64,000 nucleotides of DNA. Source: Tilletia caries. Its lineage: Eukaryota; Basidiomycota; Exobasidiomycetes; Tilletiales; Tilletiaceae. Both the position numbers and the translations under genes were made by a program. The number at the start of each line of letters is the position of its first letter. The first letter of the stretch is position 1. The notes below the pieces were generated by a model. It was not told where the DNA came from. It searched no databases and saw only the letters and a list, made by a program, of their open reading frames with translations. The DNA is taken from contig JALUTQ010000033.1 of the NCBI GenBank assembly GCA_032718865.1, positions 1,116,001-1,180,000 on the forward strand, given 5' to 3'. Below are positions 44,270 through 55,768 of this stretch, piece by piece.

Positions 44270-47135
44270 ATGCTGACAGGGTGTATGGAACCGTACGTTG
44301 GTGATGAGAAGAAGCGGAAGTAAGGAGCAGGATGGCACAAATGAAGTGCCGAAAGAGTATCCGATGGTAAACGGATGTCAGCTGCAGTAACATCGGATGC
44401 CATCTGATCATCACCCGTTCACATCCGATGAGGTCCGATGAAAGTCGGGTGCGGAGGGCTGCCACGTGAGTGGCAGCCACGCGCCGAAAAATTGATTACA
44501 TAAGCGGATGACATCCGAGTGACATCGGATCTGGTGGATGTGGATGTGGATGAGGGCAAAATTTCTGGTCGGATGTGGGTGTGGATGTGGATGAGGACCC
44601 CCTCTCATCCGATTTCTCATCCATGCCGACCACTGCTTATACCCCGCACCGAGTTCCCTAGCGAGGTAATCGCTAACCACGCCGCTTGACTTCTTTGGAT
44701 GGCTCGCGCACGCTGCTCTTTGAACAACAACTTCTGGTCGAGGAGGACCCCCAAAAGCTCGACCGTCGGCTGAGATGGTATGATTTGCTCGCCGAGGTGG
44801 AGTGGCTCATCTGCATCCTCTCCGGGAAAACGGGTGAGGAGTGCGTAATGAGTTTTGTTGAGATCGAGAAGAGTGCCGTGTGACTTCTGCCAGGCCTCCA
44901 TCACCGGCGCTATCCGGCTGAGCTGGCTCCTCACTTCCTCTGCGGTCGTTCCTGAAGCTAGCACCCCCACGTCATCAATGTACCCCGTGGCTGTGAAGTC
45001 TGGGCCGAGGTCTGAGATCGCATCGATGAGGGGGGCGTTGTAGAAGAGTGACAGCAGTGGGGAAAGAGAGGACCCTTGTGGGCACCCGTCTTTGCGATGT
45101 CGTGGTCGGCAGGTCTGTCCGCCGAGCGAGTAGCGGACATATCGATTGTGATGCCAGGACTTGATCACCGCCACAAAGTTGGCTGGGACCCCCGCCATCC
45201 TAAGGTTGTGGCACAGGTGAGCGTTTCTCATACTCGGGAACGCCGCTTTGGAGTCGAGAGAGAGGAGACCGCAAACGCGGCCCCTTCTCCATTCGTGGTG
45301 AATTCGCTCGGTGATGCTGATGAGGGCGTCCGATGTGGACCGACCTGGTCGTCCCCCGAAGTGCTGATCGGGAAGAAGATGTTGCTTCTCCGCGAGGAAA
45401 GACAGTCTAGCGGCAAGCGCAGAGTCCCAGATGAGACCCAGCCTGCTGATCAGGTCGATAGGTCTCCATGCGCTTGGGACCGCATAATCTGGCCTCTTTG
45501 ATTTCTTGAGGACGAGGGTGATCGACTGCTTGAAGGGTGCGGGGTAATGACCGATCTTCATTCCCGCCGCCACGATTGCTGCGAATGTCGGCGAGGTGAT
45601 GGGCCATATTCGCTTTATCAGCGGTACGGTGAATCCATGGTGGTCCGCTGCCTTGCCGCTCTGCATCCGGTCCAGTGCTGCTGCCAGGTGCTCCTCCCTG
45701 ATCTGGAGGTTGGGGTGAGGTTGAGGGTACTGGGTATCGGGGATGTCGGAGAGATCGGCGTCGGCGCTGGCTTGGGTAAATGCTTGATGAAAGGCGTCTG
45801 CTTGGGATTCTGGGTCGGTGAGGGTGTTTCCGTCTGCTTTGATGGGAGGGATGAATTTGTCGAAGGACTGTCCGTTCAGCTTGTATCTTGCTGCTGTCCA
45901 AACTGTGTGTTCATCGAGGGAGGAGAGGAACTCCTCCCAGTGTTGTTCTTTTTGGTGGTTCATGTAGTTGGTGTAATCTGCTCGGGCTCTTGTCCATTTG
46001 TGTGCTCTTTGTATATCTTTTTCTGAGGCCCTGTTTCTTGTCTTTTTTTGCTTTTTGTCTTTGTCTTCTTGAGCATTCTTTTCTGAGTTTTGTGAGTTTG
46101 GTGTTCCACCATCGCTTGGTACTTGGGCCGATGTCGGCGGTGGGGACGTGTTTGTTGATGATATCTGCGATGGTGTCGATGAGGGATTGTGCTGCGTGGT
46201 CTAAGTGTCTGCGTTGGAGGGAGGGGGAGGAGTGGGTTGATTGGGAGAATTTGGTATTTATGTGGGGGATTTTTTCTTGGAGGGAGGAGTTGATGCTGTC
46301 CCAGTCGGCCTTGTCCCAACTGCGAGGTGGGCGCGGCTGCTGGGACAAGGGGAGGAAGCCGAGGGTTCGATGAGTGATGGCTCGGTGGTCTGAGACATGA
46401 TCGTGCTGCCCGTTGGAGTCTGTGCAAGGCCCGGCGACTGTATAACTGTGCCCACTGTAACTGTAGGTACGTTGACTTAATAAGTCATAACTGTAACTAT
46501 ACTGTAGGCGGCGGAGCCGGAAGAAAAATTAAGTTGACTGTAACTGTAGGGCCCGGGTACAGTCAACTTAACAGTTGATTAAGTTGGAATTTATTCGGGC
46601 CCCAAACTGTTCAAACTTACTATGACTATAAATCACTGTTTAAGTTGAACAAAACTACTGGCAGCCACTTTCAGTTTGAGAAAGCACTTACAGCCACTGA
46701 CAGCCGCGTACAGTTACTTACAGTTACTTCACACCTACTTGAGTCAAATCTCATTTCCTTGGCGAAAACACTTGTCATACTGGGTGAGGTTGAATGGAGT
46801 CTTCTTGGCCGGAGGCTGGACAGCCTCGGTCATGATAGCGTGGAGCGACTGAGGTGAGGAGTGCGGAATGCTGCTGGATGCGTTGTGGATGGGCGATGGC
46901 GATGGTGAGGCGTTGGGTAGGTGGACGGTGTGAAGAGGTGAAAGGGCTGAGCGGCGAGGTTCCGTGAGAACTGAAAACTGCGGGAACTGTAAAAGTCACA
47001 GTTGCAGTCACTTTCAAGGACTGTTAGGTGACAATTTTGAAGGGCAAAACTGTGACTTAAAATACTTTTTAAGTTACAGTTATGTGACACAATAAGTTTT
47101 TAAGTTACAGTTACTTTGAGACTTTGTCTACAGTA

Positions 47136-49205
47136 CTCGGGCCCAATGGTTGTCGGTTACATTCTCCAATTTTTTTAGTAAACAAAAAAAGCCCTCTCCA
47201 CAGGAGAGGGCCTCCAAGCTCAATGAGGAAGACAAGCTCAATGAAGAAAGCAAATATTTACATTCCTTGAGTCCGTCGTCGAGACCATCCTCGTCCTCAT
47301 CATCACCGACGCAATACACAAAACATCAACAATCAACAAACATGAAGTACAAAGAAGAAGAAGACCTTATACTGGACGCAGGGAAGAAGCGCAAGCAATC
47401 GTAGCAGCTGGGGAGACCAAGCTCAACTTGTCAGCACTCGCCAAGAAATACAAGATCGATGTCCAGCGCTTGAGTCGTCGTTATGGTGGTGGAGAAAGCA
47501 GATCAACACGCGCGCCTACAAACAAAAAGCTTACGGAGCTGCAAGAGAAGGCATTGCTGGAGTACATAGCAGTTTTGGATCGTCTCGAAATTTCAGCAAG
47601 AATGTCCCTAATTCAGGCGTCTGCAAATCAGCTGCTTCGCGATGCGCATCAGGACAGCAATACATCGCCGCCCGTTGTAGGCAAGAATTGGGTCAAGAAC
47701 TTCATGAAACGTTATCCGCAGGTACACAGGATCAAACAGAAGCCGCGGGAGATCTCCAGGATGACTCAGGATCGTGAAAATCTCTCCTGGTGGTTCAAGA
47801 AATTGGAGAACGTCGTCAAGAAGCAGGGCATCCTCCCGAAAGACATTTGGAACGTCGATGAAATAGGATTCCGCATTGGTATCGGCAAAAGTCAGTGGAT
47901 CCTCACACTGTGTCCCTCTCGCGACGCTCATCTGGCCAGCGAAACGAATCGAGAGTCGTTGACGTGCATCGAGGCAGTCAGCGCGTTCGGTGCCCACATT
48001 TCGCCCATGGTCATCATGTCTGCAAATCAACACACGGAAGGATGGTTCGAGAATGATCTTTCTGGCGATACTCTCTTTGCGGTCTCAGAGAAGGGGTACA
48101 CGGACGACGTCCTTGCTCTGAAATGGATCAAGCACTTCGAGGAGCGCACAAAGGCAATGACAAAAGGATCGAAGCGTATCTTGATCTTCGATGGACATGG
48201 ATCGCACTGCACCAAGCAGTTTCTGGAACACTGCGAGGCGAATGCGATTGTGCCCTTCAGTCTTCCTCCTCACTCGTCGCACATCCTTCAGCCTCTGGAT
48301 GTTTCGGTATTTCAACCCTACAAACATTGGCACAAGGAGGCCATTGATGCGGCTACGCGTACAGGATGCACGAATTTCAACAGGGTCGAGTTTCTCTCTG
48401 CACTGGCTTCGATTAGGAAACAAACAATGAAAAACAAACACAATCAAGACGGGTTTCAGGCGCACTGGTATCCACCCTTTCAATCCAGACATCGTGTTGT
48501 CAACGTTTGCGGCGCCGGTCGACTTCTCCGCTGCTGTTGCTGAGGAACCCGTTCCGAGTACTCCTGCCCAGTCCTCCTCGCCTCCGGCCACCCCTCAAAC
48601 CATTCGAACACTCTCTCGCAGTGCAAACAAAATTCAGGAGAGGTATGGATCTGATCTCTCTCCGACTCTGGCGAAGTACATTCGAGGTTCCTTGCAGCAA
48701 GTGCACACTGGAAGCTTGGCGATTGAGGCTCTCGAGAAGCAGACCGCAGCACAACAAGAAAGAAACAAAAAGAATGAAAGGGCTCGGAAGGTAGTGCAGT
48801 CAGGTGGAGTTTTGTATGCGAGGGAGGCGAGGGAGATTGCTCAAGACAAGTTGGATCAAGAGACGAAGGAGGAGGAGCGACGAGAATGGGTGAAATTCAA
48901 GAAGGAGGTCAAGAAGCGGAAGGCGGAAGGTTGGCACAAGATACACGTCCAGGCTCGACGAGAAGTCAAGCGGCGTCGCAGGATTGCGGACAAGGAGCAA
49001 GATTACGCAGACGATGAGCGGGAGGTTGTTGATGTTGACGAGGAATGAGGAATGTGTCTCGACGACGGACTCAAGGAATGTAAATATTTGCTTTCTTCAT
49101 TGAGCTTGTCTTCCTCATTGAGCTTGGAGGCCCTCTCCTGTGGAGAGGGCTTTTTTTGTTTACTAAAAAAATTGGAGAATGTAACCGACAACCATTGGGC
49201 CCGAG
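47136..49205 (+). mobile_element. pogo/Tigger-type Tc1-mariner element with perfect 150-bp TIRs
   Basis: The TIRs at 47136-47285 and 49056-49205 are identical over 150 bp by eye, beginning CTCGGGCCCAATGG. The dinucleotide TA flanks both ends (47134-47135, 49206-49207). The only gene is a DDE_1/CENP-B-type transposase. Confidence 0.93.
47341..49048 (+). pseudogene. pogo-like transposase with two frameshifts
   Basis: The ATG at 47341 enters an A/G-rich run and must shift one base near 47360 to reach the conserved helix-turn-helix frame (REEAQAIVAAGETKLNLSAL). A CENP-B-type second HTH follows (VVGKNWVKNFMKRYPQ), then the DDE_1 domain with IWNVDEIGFRIG, ILIFDGHGSHCTKQF and PPHSSHILQPLDVSVFQPY, supplying the three Asp residues. 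A second one-base shift near 48477 separates HWYPP from the expected FNPDIVLSTFAAP. The last about 180 residues are basic and coiled-coil-like. The stop is 7 bp before the right TIR. Expected activity: TA-targeted cut and paste. The two shifts may be real or sequence errors. Confidence 0.8.
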
Positions 49206-50228
49206 TAACTGCTAGTTACTGCTACAGTGACTTAAACAGTGACTTAAACTGAGGTTGGAGGTCCGTGCGCGAGGAAAAAAATACAGTAACTGTAGTAACT
49301 TAAAGTACCTTAATTGTAACTGTAACTGTACTGTAGGCGCTGGCGGTAAGTTATAACTGTAACTGTACTGTACTGTATACCCAAAATGGACAACTGTAAG
49401 TAACTGTCCGAGCCTTGAGTCTGTGGAGCATTCGAACATGAGATCGCGGCCAATGGCGTTGGTGAAGACAAGGTCGATGGTGGTGGATGAGGTTTGTCCC
49501 GACCAGTGTTCGTAGGTGGGAATGCCTGGCTCGGACCTGAGCTCTAGGCCATGTGTGGACAACGTTTCCAGGAGGTGGTCTGCTCCTGGATCGACTGTCT
49601 CACAGTCTTGTGGGTTCCAGAGCTCGTGGTGGAGGTTGAAGTCGCCGAGCACGATGATGGCGGGGGAGTCATATTTGCGTTCTGACTGGCGGATGATGGT
49701 GCTGAGGTGGTCTTTGGTGGTGTTTGATCCTTTTTGATTGTATATGTTGATGAAAATGATGGCTGGGAGTTCGTTGATGGGTCTGACTGCAATCGCGACT
49801 ATGTCACGATGGTTGGAAGGGATCGTTTCGATGGTGCTGCCTGGGAAGCGCGACAGAAAAGCGTAGGTTATCGCCCTGCTGGAGAGCTCAGGGTCGACTG
49901 CCTCCAGATTGTCGAAGGCTGGGAAAAACGGGCGCCAGCCCGGGAAAGACGAGGGCGCGCCGGTGTGTTTGATGAGGTGCGGCTCTTGAACAAAGATCGA
50001 GGTCGAAGTCTTGCTCGGGCGCTGAGTTGATGAGGGAGTGCATGGTGGTGGACCGTCTGGCACAGTTGAGTTGAATGGATTTGATTGTCTGTGCGTGGGA
50101 CGGCGGTGGAGGTGGGCTTTCTGGTGGCTTGACTGGTGATGATGATGACTGCAACAAATAAGTGGAAACTGGAGAAGAAGGTACGGTAAAGGCGTGGGTG
50201 TCATTATGGGTTCTGTTACGAGGCATAT

Positions 50229-52007
50229 TTATTCAGGGTGAGGGTTATCAACCGTACCTGATGGAACACTTCCCTGATTGCGGTAACGAGCAGCGTGGAC
50301 CTCTTCAGCGTGTTCCTCCACCAACTCCTTGTTCCGCTCCGCTTCCTCGGATGCTTCCTCTCTCGAGTACTTGCTGGCCACAGAGGAGGGATCGACGAGG
50401 AGGCGAGAGGCTACTGTGTCCCATTCGTGCTCAGTGGTAAAGAGCTCGCCGGAGTTGAACGCCCAGTTCTGCGCCAGCTTGAATGCCTTGGCTCGAGAAG
50501 GGCACTCTCTGGCAGTCGCCTGGTGCCTGGTGGTGGCCTTTGCAGTTTGCGCAGCGGAATGAGAGGTGGGCGCATTCCATCTCACCAGCGCATCGCTCCG
50601 AAGGCTCTTCGACCGGGCAGCCGCAAGATGAGGTGGCGTGGGCCTCCCCGCATTTGGCGCATCGTTGTGTACCCTTGCACTGGATGGCTATATGGCCATA
50701 TGAGAGGCACCGATTGCACTGCGGGGGGCGCCGAACTGACTTGCGTGTCGGCAAGAGGCGGCCGTCGAGAGAGACGGGGGACATGATGAGCTCATTTGCG
50801 TCTGCCGCACGCTGGAAGCGGATGAGGAGAGTGCCGTGCCGCTTTTCTTGGCTTTGGCTTCCTCGAGACCTCGAGCTCCTCCTATCCAGTCGATGAGCGT
50901 ACTGTCTTTCACGACCGGGTTGTTTTGGACGAGGTCTTTGTAGTGAGAGTATTCCTCCAAGTTGAAGGTGAGGGGGACCAGATCCACCGCTACTTCGAAC
51001 TCTCCGTCCTTGATGAAGAAACCAGGGTGAAGCTGGTCGAGCCAGGAGTCTTTGTACCTGCTGACTAGGCGAGCCCACTTGGCGGTGCCGAAAGTGATGA
51101 TCCAGTCGCCAGAAGGGAGGGGCCTGGCACTGCGGACGATGTGGATGATGCTGACACCTTTGGCTTCGGACCAGTTTTGGGGGGGGCGATGCATCCTCCT
51201 TGATCGCCTTTGCAATAGCTGAACGAGTCTTGGTGAGGACGTCGGCTGGCGTCGCGCCTTTGAATGGGGGTTTCTTCTTGTCCAAAGCGGAGAATATGAC
51301 GTCCGTCGATGGCAGGCGTTGAGACAGGGGAAGGTAACCTGTCCGGCGGTTCTTGTTTCGGCGGTCGACCACCGTCCAGCCTTCATCTGCTCCCTCTTCG
51401 GGGGGAGGAGGCGGTGCGTTCTTAGCTTCCGCGGCCGCCGTTTTGACCGCTTCCTGTGTCTTGCGGGTATTGGCGGCGATGTCAGCCACCGCTGCTGCAG
51501 TTGCCGCCTGAGCGTTCGAGAGCGACTGGATTGACGCCTGAATGGACCGGAGCTTCTCATCCGACGTCTTGTCCGTTTCGGCCGCGATGAAAGCGGCGGC
51601 TGCGTGGAGTGATTAGATGATGTCTACCGTAATGTAGACGCGGTTGGGTGTTGCTTTAGATGCAGCCGACCGGGTGGGGATGCTCGGAAGCTGGGCTTGA
51701 AGAGTCTTGGCAAGGAAGTCTGCGCAAGTGCCGGTTGTGGGCAGGGTTCCGCCCAGCGCCTCTTTAGCAGCCATGAAGACTGGAGCTGCCGCGGAGACTC
51801 GCTGGGCATGGACGTGGGGGGTGGCTGGAGAGGACTGGCTGGGCTGTTGCGCAGCAGGTTGATGGGGAGTGGCGGGGTGGCGGGGGTGGGTGGATGCTGC
51901 CGTGCTGGCACTGGGTAGGATGGTGCGCTGGACGGGGCGGGGGGCGGCACCAGGAATGAGGCGCGGCGCCCCGGGGCGAAGGTGGTCCCTATCGACGGTC
52001 CCGGGCA
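50229..52007 (-). pseudogene. LINE ORF1: zinc-knuckle Gag-like protein
   Basis: From ATG 52007 (MPGTVDRDHLRPGAP) the frame is Pro/Ala/Ser-rich, has an in-frame TAA at 51613-51615, and continues with AAAAFIAAETDKTSDEKLRS. A C8 run near 51185 shifts the frame before WSEAKGVSIIHIVRSARPLP, and another shift occurs near 50850 before the zinc knuckles CNRCLSYGHIAIQC and CAKCGEAHATSSC and a third, CANCKGHHQAPGDC. The final frame ends at TAA 50229, two bases before the ORF2 ATG. It should bind LINE RNA. The lesions make it non-functional as read. Confidence 0.75.
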
Positions 52008-52223
52008 TGTTTGCGTGTGTTACTGATGGCGCGGAGGGGTTGGTGGGGGAGGGCGATTTGGGTACCAAGAGTGCGCGCAGCTGCGCACTTGAGTAGGTCC
52101 GGCCCTCTGTGTGTGGGATCAACTTGGACATGGGCCAGGGTGTGCCCGAGGGGACGATGTGACTTCTGTGCTGGGGGATGCATCCGTCCGCGTCAGATTC
52201 CGTCCCCGTCGTGTACATATATA

Positions 52224-52952
52224 TGTACTGCCCGAGTCTTTCAGGAAGACTCAGCCGAGTACTCCAGAGTGACTCGGGGTCTGAGTGGAGACAACTTCCC
52301 TCAGAGTCACTCCCGAGTATTTTCTGCGGTCTTCGGGAGCACTCCGGAGCAGAATACTCTGGTACGCTCCAGAGCAATACTCCCGAGTATCATGGGAGTG
52401 ATCTGGCCAGCATAACATGGAGCAAATTGGGAATTCCGAGTGTCGCAGAAAGGTATGTGCGCGATGAGAGACCAGCGATAAAATAAAATCAAAAGAATAA
52501 TTTTGAAAAAAAAAAAAGATTGACATCTGTGAGACTCGAACCCCAGACCTCAGACTTTGTTCATCACACATCATAGCCTCTATACGATCGGGTGGTTTTC
52601 ATCATCAATCGCTTTTGGGATAAAAATAATATACCATTGCTGTCAACACTTTGTTGCTCAAGAGTCAGAAAACAATGAAATGCGTGCATGGAATCGAGTC
52701 CCACGCAGCGGAGAGGATAGAATCCCAGACGATATTAAGCCTGTTGCAGACAGAAATTTCCCGAGCGCTCTCACTGTGCTCCGGAGCCTGAGGGTCCCGA
52801 ATGCTCCGGAGCCATGCTCAGGAAACACTTGCGAAAGATTATTCGGGAATACAGTTTTGAGACTCTGTGTAACCCTTCCCGAGTTATTTTCGCCGGAGTA
52901 TCTCCCGAGAGCTCGACCTCATTTGGCGGTGTAGAAGAAGGACGGGCGTACA
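52224..52952. mobile_element. MITE-like element with GAGTACTCCGGAGTATT interior
   Basis: The ends are TGTACTGCCCGAG and inverted TGTACGCCCGTC. The flanking bases are TATATA on both sides (52218-52223, 52953-52958), a low-complexity repeat that cannot be told from chance. The interior at both ends carries CTCCGGAGTATTC-type palindromic units; the centre (52480-52760) is different and includes two tRNA-like B-box sequences. It lies at or in the LINE 5' region. Confidence 0.55.
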
Positions 52953-52958
52953 TATATA

Positions 52959-54425
52959 GAACATGGACTAGTGGTACGCGGCGCCCGGTGGGCGCCTCTC
53001 AGACTGGGATGAAACGCCGCCGTTTACAATCCGGCTATATCACGGCCCGTACCGCCCTTTGCTGGTTGAATGGGTACTACTCCTCTGACTACTCCTACGT
53101 TCATAACGTTCACAGCTCGTTGATGTTTCGTTTGCTCAATGCTCTCTGGATCTTCTGACTATTGCTAAACACTCCTCCGCAGACCATTCCCTCTATCGGC
53201 TCTTTCCAGTCCCTCGCCGGCGATGATATGAAGGCCCGTAGGCCCGTACCCCCAAGCTGATCTCTCTTCTTCTCTCTAGACCACGGCCGCGGATCTTTTC
53301 TTGTTGTTTTTCACATGTGTACGTCCTCTCCCAACGTCCCAACTCCTTCTGTGTAGCAGGCTTCCGTTCAGCGATTCAGTGAACAGTGGCTCACACAAAC
53401 CATCGTTCTGCTTCCCACTTCGTTGACAATTGACTTCTGCGGCTTCACGCTTTCACCTGTGCCAGTGTGCCTCCAGTCCTCCACACCGCCCACAGCTTTT
53501 CCTGACCATCGAGCGCGATCATTCACGACTTCCGAATGTATTATGTAGCAACGGTGAGAGTTCATTTCTTCACACAGCGCTGTCCTTGTCCGTTGCCTCA
53601 GTCCAGCTTTCGGTGTCCTCCCTCTGCAGCAAGTCTCTCTCAATCTCGAGTCTGCCTAGAGGTACGCTCGGCCTCCTTTGGCACCGGGATCGTCAGTCTT
53701 TGGCTGTCACCTTAGACGTGAGTTATCTGATCTCTCAGCGATGCCTTCAGCCTTCACCAGTCACCTTACGCCCTTGCTCACTGATATTCTTCTACTACAG
53801 CGCGGGATCGATTCGTTGTGAGTAACGGGCGGTCGTCCACCACTGAGTACTGCCTACTTGTACATATCTGGACCGCGACAATTTGACCCTGCCCTTTCTG
53901 CCTTCTGCCTTCTGCCTTCTGCCTTCGTCAAGCGTCCAGCTTTGACGCGTCAAAAGCTGTGGAGAGCGAGCGAGGGCTCTCTTGATGTCCACCGACTCAA
54001 CACGACCAATGCCCAATGGGTATATCTTCTTGCTTTACATTGATACAGGATGTGGATTGTGAGATGGACTCGGAGCTGCTTCGCGGGATCCCTTTGCAGA
54101 GAATTCGCAGCACTGAGGGTTCAAGTCTTGTGGTGGCACGAACCTGTATGGTTATCGGTTCTAGATCCTTGTGCTCGGCGACAAAGAAGAGCAAGAGAGC
54201 ACGGGTGACCTGGAGAAACTAAACAGGTTCGCCGAGCTCCCTTGGGGCTTGGAAAGAGCAAAGAAGTGAATGACAAAGACCGACAGGACAAAATGGAGAT
54301 GCAGAAGGCGGTCAGGGATCAGTAACTATGAGAACAGCCAGCAGCAGAAAGAGAATGATCGCGGGCAGAGGGAGGAAGGATGTAGCCTCTGAGCAGTTTG
54401 TTGTCTCCGCGCTTTAGCTCTTTCA
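52959..54425. other. No supported gene
   Basis: Short exon-like pieces are scattered here (for example TCAG/GTAC-bounded segments near 53620-53810) but no protein family. Nothing else is identified. Confidence 0.4.
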
Positions 54426-54429
54426 AATT

Positions 54430-54695
54430 TCACAGTACTTTCGAAACAGGGTCCAAGAAGCGGACAAAGGCGTTGGCCATGAGCTGGAAGGCGCGGAAAG
54501 AGGCGTTGATTCCGTCGGCTCTGGCGTAAGAGTATGGAGAGGAGCACACGGCGTTGCAACACTTGAACTTGTACGCCAAATTTTACCATGGGGGTCAGGA
54601 GCTTCACGGTGGGAAAGAACTGGTCGTTGTTGCACTGCTTGGCCGAATCGGCCGCGTACTGGGCCCAGAGGACGTTCCTAAAGTAAGTGGTCACC
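54430..54695 (-). pseudogene. Degenerate coding fragment
   Basis: The minus strand reads LWAQYAADSAKQCNNDQFFP, then TVKLLTPMVKFGVQ, shifts one base, and continues KCCNAVCSSPYSYARADGI and FRAFQLMANAFVRFLDPV before a stop. The two frames together look like the C-terminal part of one protein, which I do not recognise. An acceptor-like CTTTAG precedes it. It is a fragment with a frameshift. Confidence 0.35.
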
Positions 54696-54762
54696 GTGCT
54701 TGTCTCTTGTGTCTTGTGCGCCGCATCAGGGTGTACGCTGATGGGACGGAGTCGTGTGCTGC

Positions 54763-55336
54763 CAAGGCTCGGGCAGTTACTTACAGTTGTCCATTTTGGG
54801 TATACAGTACAGTACAGTTACAGTTATAACTTACCGCCAGCGCCTACAGTACAGTTACAGTTACAATTAAGTGACTTTAAGTTACTACAGTTACTGTATT
54901 TTTTCGTCGCGCACGGACCTCCAATCCCAAATTAAGTCACTGTTACAGTTACTGTAGAAAAGTCTCAAAGTAACTGTAACTTAAAAAGTGTTTTAAGTCA
55001 CAGTTTTGCCTTTCAACTGTAAGTGACTGTACGTCAACTGAAAGTAACTGTACGTGGCTGTCAGTGGCTGTGAGTGTTTTCTCAAACTGAAAGTGGCTTC
55101 CAGTAGTTTTTTTTCAACTTAAACAGTGCTGTATAGTCATAGTAAGTTTGAACAGTTTGGGGCCCGAAAAATTCCAACTTAATCAACTGTACAGTTGACT
55201 GTACCCGGGCCCTACAGTTACAGTCAACTTAATTTTTTTTTCGGCTCCGCCGCCTACAGTACAGTTACAGTTATGACTTACTAAGTCAACTTACCTATAG
55301 TCACAGTGGGCACAGTTATACAGTCGCCGGGCCTTG
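54763..55336. mobile_element. hAT-like MITE, CAAGG family, solo copy
   Basis: The ends are CAAGGCTCGGGCAGTTAC and inverted CAAGGCCCGGCGACTG. The 8-bp TSD TGTGCTGC is at 54755-54762 and 55337-55344. The 574-bp interior of AACTGTAACT units is the same family as 46425-49417. Confidence 0.9.
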
Positions 55337-55648
55337 TGTGCTGCGGCAGCGCGCCAGTGTCCGCTGAGCCGGAGAATGTTGAGCGCCACCGAATACCAAT
55401 GCGCACCGGCTCCGAACGGCCGAAGGCGAAGGAGAGAAGGACGCTCCTTGACGAAGTCTTGTCTTGACGTATAGCTCTTGAGCTAAGGGCTCTAGGAGCT
55501 CGGGGAGAGAGCTACTGGGCTCATAACCAGTTGGAAATCTCCCGTGAAACGGGAGGAACGGGACTCAAACCTGCGAAGCCTTCCAACTGACTGCGCAAGC
55601 AGACGTCTTCAGACGAGAGGGATCCGACGCCAAGGAGAGTGTAGATTG

Positions 55649-55768
55649 TGTGAGAACCGGTAGCTAGAGGTGGGTGTGGAGGCCAGCTTGTCCCTGTATC
55701 TTCCCTCCTGTCTTCCCTTCTCTCGCTCTTCTCCAATACAAGCATATAACAAGTGATCAGTTTCCACA
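55649..55768 (+). repeat. Copia 5' LTR
   Basis: 120 bp, TG...CA, identical to the 3' LTR by eye. It should contain the promoter; no TATA box is obvious. Confidence 0.93.

Larger units (their letters stand above)
42385..44635. mobile_element. hAT-like element with GGATGTGGATG ends and captured sequence
   Basis: The ends are CAGTGGTCGGCATGG and its inverted copy. The 8-bp TSD CTTATACC is at 42377-42384 and 44636-44643. The outer about 200-280 bp on each side are GGATG/CATCC units. The middle is unlike this: it holds coding-like sequence on both strands (42700-43219 and 43938-44350) and a nested insertion at 43220-43930. It thus looks like a non-autonomous hAT element that has captured host DNA. 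It splits the LINE RT C-terminal region. Confidence 0.85.
46425..49417. mobile_element. hAT-like element, CAAGG family, carrying a nested pogo element
   Basis: The ends are CAAGGCCCGGCGACTG and the inverted CAAGGCTCGGACAGTT. The 8-bp TSD AGTCTGTG is at 46417-46424 and 49418-49425. Outside the nested pogo element (47136-49205) the interior is AACTGTAACTGTAG-type units, the same as in the 574-bp element at 54763-55336, which is in the opposite orientation. It is inserted between the endonuclease and RT parts of LINE ORF2. Confidence 0.88.
39687..50226 (-). pseudogene. LINE ORF2: endonuclease, reverse transcriptase, RNase H
   Basis: ORF2 starts at ATG 50226. The endonuclease domain shows FVQEPHLI, NIYNQKGSN, IIVLGDFNLHHELWN and TTIDLVFTNA. 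The RT domain (45963-44645) shows LLSLDSKAAFPSM, GCPQGSSLSPLL and the catalytic TGYIDDVGVLA. RNase H shows WFTDGSRIEGSVGAAAIN, YEAELQGILLAL, ADNQAAI and LIWCPGHE. A terminal zinc-like region follows, CEECEVLDDVPHILLTC. Lesions: frameshifts near 50000, 46010 and 40300-40380, plus the four insertions. At each insertion, deleting the element and one TSD restores or rejoins the frame, for example SVRGI-SMGHLL at 42385/44635, TGSIF-EQVWFTDG at 41086/41873 and ECSTDS-NGQHDH at 46425/49417. Confidence 0.85.
39687..52010 (-). mobile_element. Tad1-like LINE retrotransposon, inactivated and heavily invaded
   Basis: On the minus strand, ORF1 (zinc-knuckle RNA-binding protein) is followed by ORF2 (AP-type endonuclease, reverse transcriptase, RNase H). 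This domain set is that of I/Tad1-group LINEs in fungi. Four insertions with TSDs break ORF2, at 40620-40880, 41086-41873, 42385-44635 and 46425-49417, the last containing a pogo element. Without them the LINE would be about 6 kb. The 5' end may extend past 52010 to near 52220. No poly-A tail or LINE TSD was identified. Confidence 0.85.

Noticed and set aside
52525..52735. tRNA genes in the centre of the 52.2-52.9 kb element
   Set aside because: B-box-like sequences are seen, but the T stem does not pair and no full cloverleaf can be drawn.
55520..55640. tRNA-like sequence next to the Copia 5' LTR
   Set aside because: A B-box-like GGTTTGAGTCC and a CTCATAA loop are present, but no consistent acceptor, D and T stems can be paired.
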